Shown: positions 1 through 5,507 of the stretch, one piece after another | Layout: every line of letters begins with the position of its first letter | Numbering within the stretch: position 1 is the stretch's first letter | NCBI GenBank assembly: GCA_038213005.1 | Contig: JBBQTU010000212.1 | Coordinates: 1 to 7,379, forward strand | From: JBBQTU01 sp038213005 | GTDB lineage: Bacteria > Planctomycetota > Phycisphaerae > Tepidisphaerales > Tepidisphaeraceae | DNA: 7,379 nt | Reading direction: 5' to 3' | Notes under the pieces: model-generated | Told to the model about the DNA's origin: nothing | Database searches by the model: none | What the model saw: only the letters and a program-made list of their open reading frames with translations | Program-made: the position numbers and the translations under genes

Positions 1-2
1 GG

Positions 3-134
3 CGAAAATGGCTCAGTCGTCGCAATCGAGAGCGGACGATGACGTGGGAGCGGTTCAACTGCCTGCTGGAAAGGTATGTCCTGCCGAAGGCAATAGCTGT
101 TCACTCGGCCTATCGTCCGGCTGCGAATCCATGA
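3..134 (+). CDS. Group II intron reverse transcriptase/maturase, C-terminal fragment
   Basis: Frame 3 is open from the left edge to a TGA at 132-134 and encodes 43 residues. It contains KWLSRRNRERTMTWERFN, then LLERYVLPKAIAVHSAY, ending in RPAANP. This matches the C-terminal pattern of bacterial group II intron-encoded proteins: a W-L-x-R-R-[SN] stretch, a T/S-W-x-x-F-N motif, then L-x-R-Y-x-L-P and V-H-S-x-Y. The full protein would be an RT-maturase that helps the intron splice and retrohome. The catalytic RT motifs lie off the left edge. The protein stops shortly after this segment with no Cys/His-rich HNH region, so it appears to lack the DNA endonuclease domain. The stop codon lies 6 nt before domain V, as expected. 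Recognition is from memory of the family pattern, supported by the RNA structure that follows. Confidence 0.82.
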   Translation, partial: RKWLSRRNRERTMTWERFNCLLERYVLPKAIAVHSAYRPAANP

Positions 135-140
135 ACTGAG

Positions 141-174
141 CAACCGTATGCGCTAATGCGCGCACGTACGGATC
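141..174 (+). ncRNA. Group II intron domain V
   Basis: These 34 nt have the standard length and fold of domain V. The lower helix pairs 144-149 with 166-171, there is a two-base AC bulge at 164-165, and the upper helix pairs 150-153 with 160-163, closed by a loop at 154-159. Domain V binds the catalytic metal ions. In most bacterial introns the 5' strand starts GAGCC and carries the AGC triad; here it reads CAACC, so the triad would be AAC. The basal 141/174 and 143/172 positions are not Watson-Crick. A shifted reading can find GAGC at 138-141, but only by adding three bases to the domain. Confidence 0.78.
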
Positions 175-216
175 TGCGGGAGCCCCGGCTGAGTACTCGG
201 CCGGGGCCACCCGGAC
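175..216 (+). ncRNA. Group II intron domain VI and 3' splice site
   Basis: A strong hairpin pairs 182-192 with 197-207 (one U.G wobble, 190/199) around a GTAC loop. A basal helix pairs CGGG at 177-180 with CCCG at 210-213. Between the two helices, A181 faces C208 and A209, leaving A209 unpaired as the expected branch-point adenosine. Seven bases follow it before the predicted 3' splice site after C216, which matches the usual branch-to-end spacing. The terminal dinucleotide is AC. The splice position is inferred from structure. Confidence 0.75.
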
Positions 217-442
217 GCCCGCTTTCGCCAGCCTTGTTGATGGCGATGGCACCTGCAGTGTAACCCTGGCTAGGCCCGCGGCAAGAAGCTGTAAAAAAGT
301 GCTATCGCATATGCGTGCGGAGGGGACAAAACCAGTCGCTATGCGGCTCCCTGCTGCATACATCTTGCGTGGAAGCGGGAAGTGACGGCGAGGCAATCGG
401 GCTTCGGGTTTGTGGACTGGTGATGGCGTGAGCCCGGGGCGG
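217..442. other. Intron 3' exon flank and ispA downstream region; no recognisable gene
   Basis: This is the DNA between the predicted intron end and the ispA stop codon. On the + strand a frame from 218 stays open for 55 codons to a TGA at 383-385 (beginning PAFASLVDGDG), which could be the tail of the gene the intron entered, but I recognise no family in it. The - strand frame here is open but also runs through the intron and antisense to ispA, so it is not credible. A 10-bp palindrome, CGCATATGCG, sits at 306-315. No tRNA, clear rho-independent terminator or repeat was seen. Confidence 0.5.
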
Positions 443-1357
443 TCAGTGGTTGCGGCTGACGACGAAGCGGGCGACGGCGCGGAGGGGGTCGGCGGAGGGG
501 CCGAGGGGTTCGAGGGACTGGAGGGCAAGGGCCATTTGCTCGTCGGCTTCGATGCGGCTGCCGTCCAGGCCGAGGAGGGCGGGGTAGGTGTTTTTGCCTT
601 TGGCGGCGTCCTTCCTTGTGGCTTTGCCCATTTGCTCGGGGGTGCTGGTTTCGTCGAGGATGTCGTCGACGATCTGGAAGGCCAGGCCGAGGTGCTCACC
701 GAAGCGGGTGACGGCGTCGAGTTGCGAGTTGCCCGCGCCCGCGCCCGCGGCGGCGGCAATGGCACCCAGGCGGCAGGAAGTGGTGAGCAGGGCTCCGGTT
801 TTCATGCGGTGAAGGCGTTTGAGCTGGTCGAGGGAGAGGCGGGTGTTTTCGCCGTCCATGTCGAGGACCTGGCCGCCGATCATGCCGGCGGGGCCGGAAC
901 CGGAGGCCAGTTCGCGGATCATGGGGGCGGCGAGTTGCGGGGGAACGTCGGTGGCGAGAAGTTCGAAGGCCATGGTGACCATGGCGTCGCCGGCGAGGAT
1001 GGCGAGGGCTTCGCCGAAGACTTTGTGGTTGGTGGGGCGGCCGCGGCGCAGGTCGTCGTTGTCCATGGCGGGCAGGTCGTCGTGGACGAGGCTGAATGTG
1101 TGGATGAGTTCCATGGCGGCGGAGGCGGCCAGGGCGATCTTGCGCGCGGCATCATCGCCGCCGCAGGCGGTGGCGGATTCGAGGATCAGGGTGGGGCGGA
1201 GACGTTTGCCGCCGGCGAGGATGCTGTAGGCGATGGATTCCATGAGGCGGTGCGGTGCGGCGGGGTAGCGGGCGAAGACTTGGTGGAAGTGGTCGACCAG
1301 CGCCTGGCTATTGGTGGCGAGGATCTGCTCGGCGTTGGGAGAGGCGGGGGGCGTCAT
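443..1357 (-). CDS. ispA: Short-chain (farnesyl-type) polyprenyl diphosphate synthase
   Basis: The 304-residue protein is a trans-isoprenyl diphosphate synthase that condenses isopentenyl diphosphate with allylic diphosphates, probably up to farnesyl diphosphate, in the cytoplasm; the product feeds quinone, undecaprenyl and other isoprenoid synthesis. GGKRLRP (49-55) binds diphosphate. The first Asp-rich motif is DDLPAMD (93-99), the bacterial DDxxxxD form, followed by RRGRPTNHKVFGEA and ILAGDA. GGQVLDM (161-167) and the second motif DDILD (231-235) follow; K-x-T-Y-P is near 256-259. HTFSLVHDD ahead of the first motif resembles bacterial FPP synthases; product length (C15 against C20) cannot be settled by eye. 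The ATG overlaps the xseB stop as ATGA, with a GAGGAG site 8 nt upstream. The pairing with xseB is common in bacteria; the dxs gene that often follows is absent here. Confidence 0.93.
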   Translation of the reverse strand: MTPPASPNAEQILATNSQALVDHFHQVFARYPAAPHRLMESIAYSILAGGKRLRPTLILESATACGGDDAARKIALAASAAMELIHTFSLVHDDLPAMDNDDLRRGRPTNHKVFGEALAILAGDAMVTMAFELLATDVPPQLAAPMIRELASGSGPAGMIGGQVLDMDGENTRLSLDQLKRLHRMKTGALLTTSCRLGAIAAAAGAGAGNSQLDAVTRFGEHLGLAFQIVDDILDETSTPEQMGKATRKDAAKGKNTYPALLGLDGSRIEADEQMALALQSLEPLGPSADPLRAVARFVVSRNH

Positions 1358-1599
1358 TGGGGCTGCTCCTCGATGGGGGTGGTGGTGAGATCGCCGGCGG
1401 CGTCGCGTGTGACCTGCTCCATCTGTTTCTCGGCGGAAGCGAGGACGGCGCGGCAGTGCTGGATGAGGAAAGTTCCGCGTTCATACTTGGCGAGACTGTC
1501 CTCAAGGCCGGCTTCGGCGGACTCGATGTCGGCGAGGATTCTCTCGAGTTCGGCGACGGCTTCTTCAAAAGTTTTGGGCGGGGTATTTTTCTTTGCCAT
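1354..1599 (-). CDS. xseB: Exodeoxyribonuclease VII small subunit
   Basis: The protein has 81 residues from the ATG at 1599, a normal size for XseB. It is the small helical subunit that binds the catalytic XseA subunit in the cytoplasmic single-strand exonuclease VII, which trims DNA in both directions to acid-soluble oligonucleotides. The family signature is clear: K-x-x-TFEEAVAELERIL near the start, then a helix with G-x-EDSLAKYERGTFLIQHCRAVLASAEKQMEQV. The C-terminal ~15 residues are a loose Thr/Pro/Glu tail. An in-frame ATG at 1611 would add MRDS, but it overlaps the TATAAT box of the likely promoter, and family members typically begin M-x-K-K, so 1599 is preferred. Translation is coupled to ispA by a 4-bp overlap. 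No xseA lies in the window. Confidence 0.92.
   Translation of the reverse strand: MAKKNTPPKTFEEAVAELERILADIESAEAGLEDSLAKYERGTFLIQHCRAVLASAEKQMEQVTRDAAGDLTTTPIEEQPQ
1366..1371 (-). promoter_or_regulatory. Ribosome binding site of ispA
   Basis: On the - strand GAGGAG lies 8 nt before the ispA ATG, inside the 3' end of xseB. It is a good Shine-Dalgarno match and fixes the ispA start at 1357 next to the overlapping xseB stop. Confidence 0.75.
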
Positions 1600-1609
1600 G
1601 GAATCGCGC

Positions 1610-1636
1610 ATTATACAGGGCTTGCGCGGATGTCTA
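1610..1636 (-). promoter_or_regulatory. Sigma70-like promoter of the xseB-ispA operon
   Basis: On the - strand a perfect TATAAT (1615-1610) is preceded by TG and, 15 bp upstream, by TAGACA (1636-1631), one base off the TTGACA consensus. The 15-bp spacer is shorter than the optimal 17, though a strong -10 may compensate. Transcription should begin near 1603, only a few bases before the xseB ATG at 1599, so the message would be leaderless or nearly so. There is no Shine-Dalgarno site before that ATG, which fits. It points away from the divergent efflux genes. Confidence 0.6.
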
Positions 1637-1710
1637 CCTCTGTTGTAGCGGATGTGCCGGCCCGGAGTCGGGTTGGTTCAACGGGGAGGGGCGGTCGCGG
1701 TAGATGTAAT

Positions 1711-1715
1711 AAAGG
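1711..1715 (+). promoter_or_regulatory. Ribosome binding site of the TolC-family gene
   Basis: AAAGG lies 4 nt before the GTG at 1720. The match is short, but it coincides with the start that gives a proper lipoprotein signal peptide, so it helps choose GTG 1720 over longer in-frame starts such as ATG 1630. I found no convincing promoter for this gene in 1612-1719. Confidence 0.45.
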
Positions 1716-1719
1716 TATT

Positions 1720-3564
1720 GTGAAAGCTCGCGTTCTCCCAGTTTTGCTGTTGTTGGCTTCCAGCGGTTGCACCCCCGACCATTATCAACGTTCGGCGGAT
1801 CTCGCGGTGGATCGGATTCTGCGCGATCGCGAGCAGGAGACGCTGGGGTATAAGCCGCAGGTCGAGGCGAAGGTGGAGACTTCGGCCGAGGCGACCAAGA
1901 AGGCGTATGAGGAGATCCCGATGACGGCGATGGCCCCGCCGCCGGGGGTGTCCATCGAGCGTATGAAAGCGGACGTGCCGGTGAAGCCACTGGGGCCGGA
2001 GCGGTTTGAGTACGATCCTAATACGCCGCTGAATCTGATTCCTGAGGAGCTGACGCAGTTTCGCAATGGCTCGGGGCCGCTGGGTCCGGATGCGCCGGAT
2101 TCGGAACTGAAACGAATGGACCTGTTCCAGACCATCGCCTACGCGGTGGAGCACTCGCGGCCGTACCAGGACGAGATGGAGAAGATCTATCTTTCGACCC
2201 TGGCTGTGACGCTGCAGCGGCACCTGTTTGAGCCCCGGCCGTTCATGACGACGGGGGCCGGTTTCAATGGCGGCCAGCAGGATGTGGGTTATCGGTCGGC
2301 GCTGACGGCAACCAACGCGGTGGGGGTCAGGCAGCAACTGCCGTATGGCGGCGAGATCGTGGCTCAGCAACTGGTGACGACGGTGAGCGCGCTGAATTCA
2401 GAAACGGCCGACGGGCAGGCGGCGGGCGTGGCATTGTCGGCGAGCATACCGCTGCTGCGGGGCGCGGGGATGGTCAACCTTGAGCCGCTGATCCACTCTG
2501 AGCGGGACCTGGTCTACAACGTTCGCGATCTGGAGACGTTTCGGCGGAGCTTTGTCGTCAGTATTGCCGGGCAGTACTTCGGGCTGATCAACCAGCAGCA
2601 ACAGATCGCCAGCCGCGTGCGGAACTATGCCAATCTGCGCAACTTGACCCAGCGTACGCAGGCTTTGTATGAGGCGGGCAAGCTGGGGTTCCTGGACGTG
2701 CAGCGGTCTTACCAGAACCAGTTGAATTCAGAGAACTTCCTGATCGCGGCGATCAACAATTACGAGAATCAACTGGATGATTTCAAGATCACGCTGGGGA
2801 TGGATGTGACGGCAGAACTGGTGGTGGTGCCGGTGGAGTTGGCCGTTGAGGTGCCATCACAGCCGGAGGCGGAGGCGATCGGGCTGGCGATGCGTTACCG
2901 GCTGGATCTGCAGACGTCAAAGGATCGGATCGATGACCAGCGGCGGGCGGTGGCCAATGGGAAGAACGGGTTGCTGCCGGACCTGAATTTCAACGCGACG
3001 GGGATGGGTGGAAGCGCGGCGAATAATTCGCCGGGCAACGCGCGGGACATGTGGGCGTGGAACAGCGATACGTATGTGTACTCGGCGCGAATGCAGTTGG
3101 ACTGGCCGCTGGACCGGGTGGCGGAGCGCAACGCGTACCGGGCGTCGCTGATCGCCCTGGAACGGGCCCAACGCAGTTTTGTGACGGTGAAGGAGAACGT
3201 GATCGCGGACGTTCGGCAGGACACGCGGAGCATCCGGGTGGCGGGGGCGACGCTGCGGATCCAGAAGCGGAGCCTTGACCTGGCCCGCAAGCGTCTGGAC
3301 CTGGCGAATGAACTGCTGAACCAGGGCAAGGCCGGGTCGCTGGATGTGGTGGACGCCGAATCGGCGCTGCTGGTGGCCCAGGACGGATATAACGGGGCGA
3401 TCGCGAACATGCAAACCCTTATTTTGCAGTATCTTAGGGATACCGGGACGCTTCGGATCGATCCGCAATCGGGGACGCTGGGCCGGGCGATGGATCGGGC
3501 TGCATTACAGATACGCCAGCCAATTGAGGGGCTGGGAGCGAACGGAACGCCGTCAGCGAAGTAG
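1720..3564 (+). CDS. TolC-family outer-membrane efflux lipoprotein
   Basis: The 614-residue protein starts at a GTG whose product opens with a lipoprotein signal: MKAR, a Leu-rich core, then ASSGC with Cys17 as the lipidation site (Ser rather than Leu at -3 is slightly atypical). The frame is open much further upstream, but that part is antisense to xseB and ispA. After Cys17 comes an extension of ~115 residues, rich in Pro and charge, that ordinary TolC proteins lack. The outer-membrane-factor fold starts near 133 (MDLFQTIAYAVEHSRPYQDE). Two repeats follow, with long helices such as LRNLTQRTQALYEAGKLGFLDVQRSYQN and, in the second, RLDLANELLNQGKAGSLDVVDAESALL, the expected duplicated pattern. 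It should form the trimeric channel through the outer membrane, paired with the adaptor 61 bp downstream. The substrate is unknown. The family is certain; the exact start is less so. Confidence 0.9.
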   Translation: MKARVLPVLLLLASSGCTPDHYQRSADLAVDRILRDREQETLGYKPQVEAKVETSAEATKKAYEEIPMTAMAPPPGVSIERMKADVPVKPLGPERFEYDPNTPLNLIPEELTQFRNGSGPLGPDAPDSELKRMDLFQTIAYAVEHSRPYQDEMEKIYLSTLAVTLQRHLFEPRPFMTTGAGFNGGQQDVGYRSALTATNAVGVRQQLPYGGEIVAQQLVTTVSALNSETADGQAAGVALSASIPLLRGAGMVNLEPLIHSERDLVYNVRDLETFRRSFVVSIAGQYFGLINQQQQIASRVRNYANLRNLTQRTQALYEAGKLGFLDVQRSYQNQLNSENFLIAAINNYENQLDDFKITLGMDVTAELVVVPVELAVEVPSQPEAEAIGLAMRYRLDLQTSKDRIDDQRRAVANGKNGLLPDLNFNATGMGGSAANNSPGNARDMWAWNSDTYVYSARMQLDWPLDRVAERNAYRASLIALERAQRSFVTVKENVIADVRQDTRSIRVAGATLRIQKRSLDLARKRLDLANELLNQGKAGSLDVVDAESALLVAQDGYNGAIANMQTLILQYLRDTGTLRIDPQSGTLGRAMDRAALQIRQPIEGLGANGTPSAK

Positions 3565-3625
3565 AAACGTAGTATAAGTACAGTTGTTTGTCCGAGTTGT
3601 TTTGCGAAGGGGTTGTAGACTAAAC

Positions 3626-5338
3626 ATGAGTGTGCTGGCGGTACCAGGATGGTTGTTGCATCGAGCCCGGCGGACGCCTTTGTGGATGACGCTGTCGGGT
3701 GCGGGCGTGCTTGCGCTGGTTGGGCTGTATCTGCTGCTGGGCAGCGGGGACGCGGGGACGATCATCCCCAGCGGGCAGCTCTATACGGTCACGCCGGTGG
3801 ATGTTCCGGTGGTGGTGAAGAAGGACGGGGAACTGCAGGCGATCAACAACATCGACATTGTCTGCGCTGTGGAAGGCACGACGACGATTACGCAGGTGGT
3901 GAAAGAGGGCGTGGTCGTTAAGAAGGGCGACACGCTGATGGTTCTGGATTCGGCGGTGGTGACCCAGAAGCTGGAAGATGCGACGCTGGATCTGCAGAAG
4001 GCCGACTCGGATCTTTCCAGTGCCAAGGAGCTTTTGGATATCCAGGGGAGCCAGAATGCGGCGGACCTGGAGGCGGCCGAGGTGAGCCTGCAGGTGGCGG
4101 ACCTGGACTACAAGCAGTATGCCGAGGGTACGTACAAGCAGTCGCTGGACAACTCCCAGACGGATCTGGCGATGGCCAAGACGACGCTGCAGAACCGCCA
4201 GGAAGACTACGACCAGATGAAGAAGCTGTACGCCAGGGATTTTGTCACCCAGGCGGATATGAAGAAGGCGGAACTGGATCTGATCACGGCGAAGAACGGG
4301 CTGGCAAAGGCGACTACGGCCCTGAACGTGCTGGCGAACTTTGCCCACCCGATGGACCTGACGAGCAAACAGAGCGCGGCCAAGCAGGGCAAGCAGAGGT
4401 TGGAACGGACCAAGCGTCAGAATGCGTCCAACCTCGCCTGGCGGACGGCCGATGCTACGTCCAAAGAGCAGGCTCGGGCGGTGATCAAGCGGCGTTACGA
4501 CCGTCTGAAAGAGCAGTTGGTGGCGACGAAAATTCTGGCACCCGAGGATGGGATCGTGATCTACGGCACGACGGGAGATCGCAACAGCCAGAACCCCATC
4601 CAGGAGGGCGTGAGCGTTCGCGAGCGGCAGCTCCTGATCCGCCTGCCGGACACCAAGGCGATGAAGGCCGTGGTACGGATTCACGAGAGCGTGGTGCCCA
4701 AGCTGAAGATTGGACAGGAGGGGAGCGTCCGGATCGTGGGCGTGACGCTGCCGGTGGTGGGGGTGCTGGCGAAGATCTCGCCGGTGGCGGACAGTTCCAA
4801 CCGCTTCTGGAACCCTGATCTGCGCGAATATCCGGTGGATGTGGAACTGAAGAATACGCCGCGCGACCTGAAGCCCGGCATGGGCGTGACGGTGGAGATA
4901 CAGGTTGACCAGCGCGGCAGTGTACTGGCGGTGCCGCTGGATGCGATCTACACGGTTGGCGATCAGCGTTACGCGTTTATCTACAGCGGCACGCAGGTGA
5001 AGCCGGTGCTGGTGACGGCGGGGATCAACAACGACACGCACGTGGAAATCACCAGCGGACTGTCGGAGGGCCAGCAGGTGATCCGTCTGCAGGTGGGCCA
5101 GGGGCGCGAGTTTTTGGAGAAGGCGGGGATTCAGGTTGCGGCGAGCACGCAGCCGGCCGGCAAGAACGGGCGAGGCAAGCATAACGCGGTTCCCGGCGGA
5201 CCCGCGCCGGTGATCGACACGCCGACGACCATGCCAGCGCCCGCGCCGGAGTCTGTACCGGCGTTGCCGGGGCCCGCGACCGCACCGACGCCGGTGATCG
5301 CGGCGCCGACGACGAATCCCGTGACGGCGAGCAGGTAG
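3626..5338 (+). CDS. HlyD/MacA-type periplasmic adaptor (membrane-fusion protein)
   Basis: The 570-residue protein is an adaptor that links an inner-membrane pump to a TolC channel. A short basic N-terminus leads into a membrane anchor (about 19-40), then a beta/biotinyl-lipoyl half (VVVKKDGELQAINNIDI, EGVVVKKGDTLMVLDS, to ~109). A long charged coiled-coil hairpin follows (~112-300, with D/E/K/Q-rich heptads), then the returning lipoyl half at ILAPEDGIVIYG (303-314), beta-barrel segments and LKPGMGVTVEI (415-425), a hallmark of the family. Residues from ~505 form a Pro/Ala/Thr-rich tail of about 65 residues of unknown role. ATG 3626 is chosen over the TTG at 3584 because the anchor then sits near the N-terminus; AAGGGG at 3607-3612 is rather far upstream to be a good ribosome site. 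TATAAG at 3573-3578 could be a weak internal -10, without a good -35. No pump gene adjoins it in the window. Confidence 0.9.
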   Translation: MSVLAVPGWLLHRARRTPLWMTLSGAGVLALVGLYLLLGSGDAGTIIPSGQLYTVTPVDVPVVVKKDGELQAINNIDIVCAVEGTTTITQVVKEGVVVKKGDTLMVLDSAVVTQKLEDATLDLQKADSDLSSAKELLDIQGSQNAADLEAAEVSLQVADLDYKQYAEGTYKQSLDNSQTDLAMAKTTLQNRQEDYDQMKKLYARDFVTQADMKKAELDLITAKNGLAKATTALNVLANFAHPMDLTSKQSAAKQGKQRLERTKRQNASNLAWRTADATSKEQARAVIKRRYDRLKEQLVATKILAPEDGIVIYGTTGDRNSQNPIQEGVSVRERQLLIRLPDTKAMKAVVRIHESVVPKLKIGQEGSVRIVGVTLPVVGVLAKISPVADSSNRFWNPDLREYPVDVELKNTPRDLKPGMGVTVEIQVDQRGSVLAVPLDAIYTVGDQRYAFIYSGTQVKPVLVTAGINNDTHVEITSGLSEGQQVIRLQVGQGREFLEKAGIQVAASTQPAGKNGRGKHNAVPGGPAPVIDTPTTMPAPAPESVPALPGPATAPTPVIAAPTTNPVTASR

Positions 5339-5352
5339 AGGCCGCGGCGCGG

Positions 5353-5380
5353 AAATCCGAAATCCGAAGTCCGAAATCCG
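5353..5380. repeat. Tandem heptanucleotide repeat AAATCCG x4
   Basis: Four contiguous 7-bp units lie 15 bp after the adaptor stop: AAATCCG twice, AAGTCCG, then AAATCCG. A fifth partial unit starts AAT before the pattern breaks. Similar ATCCGAA-type tandems occur between genes in many planctomycete and related genomes, to my knowledge. The last unit (5377-5383) could pair with ATTCGGA at 5406-5412, giving a 7-bp stem with a long loop. Its function is unknown. Confidence 0.85.
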
Positions 5381-5400
5381 AATAAAATCAGAGGCCGGGA

Positions 5401-5412
5401 TCCGAATTCGGA
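5401..5412. repeat. Perfect 12-bp palindrome between convergent genes
   Basis: TCCGAATTCGGA is its own reverse complement. It carries the same TCCGAA core as the heptamer repeat just upstream, once on each strand, so it looks like two inverted repeat units meeting. A short TTTT follows at about 5420. It could mark a weak bidirectional terminator or a protein-binding site, but there is no proper hairpin-plus-U-tract. The rest of 5339-5507 holds nothing else I recognise. Confidence 0.7.
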
Positions 5413-5507
5413 CGTTCCGGTTTTGAGGCAGGCGTGAGTGGCGGTAGGCCGCACCACGAATGGATGGAAGATCGGCTCTTCTCCGTGTCGTTGTGCCCCG
5501 TTGAGCC

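Larger units (their letters stand above)
1..216 (+). mobile_element. Group II intron, 3' end (5' part outside window)
   Basis: The first 216 bases read as the 3' end of a bacterial group II intron: the C-terminus of the intron-encoded reverse transcriptase (3-134), a short linker, a domain V hairpin (141-174) and a domain VI hairpin with a bulged adenosine (175-216). The order and spacing are those of known bacterial introns whose ORF sits in domain IV. The intron ends in AC at 215-216, as the family's AY rule expects, with 7 nt between the candidate branch-point A209 and the splice site. The 5' end, domains I-III and most of the ORF lie outside the window. The subclass cannot be fixed from this much sequence. 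The paired arms argue against chance; the altered start of domain V leaves activity uncertain. Confidence 0.8.

Noticed and set aside
2..139. Alternative + strand frame from base 2 with an ATG at 8
   Set aside because: It overlaps the better-supported intron protein tail in frame 3, shows no family features, and runs into domain V.
55..765. A - strand frame running from inside ispA into the intron end
   Set aside because: It is out of frame with ispA and crosses the intron RNA structures; the product is Pro/Ser/Arg-rich and unrecognisable. A sub-frame from ATG 363 also lacks a ribosome site and crosses domains V and VI.
410..1648. A 412-codon + strand open frame opposite ispA
   Set aside because: It is antisense to a clear prenyl synthase; its Gly/Val/Glu-rich product is typical of shadow frames in high-GC DNA.
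1255..1719. The long + strand frame continuing upstream of the TolC-family gene to 1255
   Set aside because: It is antisense to xseB and the ispA start, lacks domain similarity there, and the GTG at 1720 gives an excellent lipoprotein signal peptide.
3620..5182. A 520-codon - strand open frame opposite the adaptor gene
   Set aside because: The product is His/Arg/Leu-rich without family features, and the opposite strand encodes a clear membrane-fusion protein.
5353..5412. CRISPR array
   Set aside because: The units are 7 bp and contiguous with no unique spacers.
5396..5425. Intrinsic terminator at the palindrome
   Set aside because: The palindrome has no loop, and the T run is short and displaced, so a standard rho-independent terminator is not supported.
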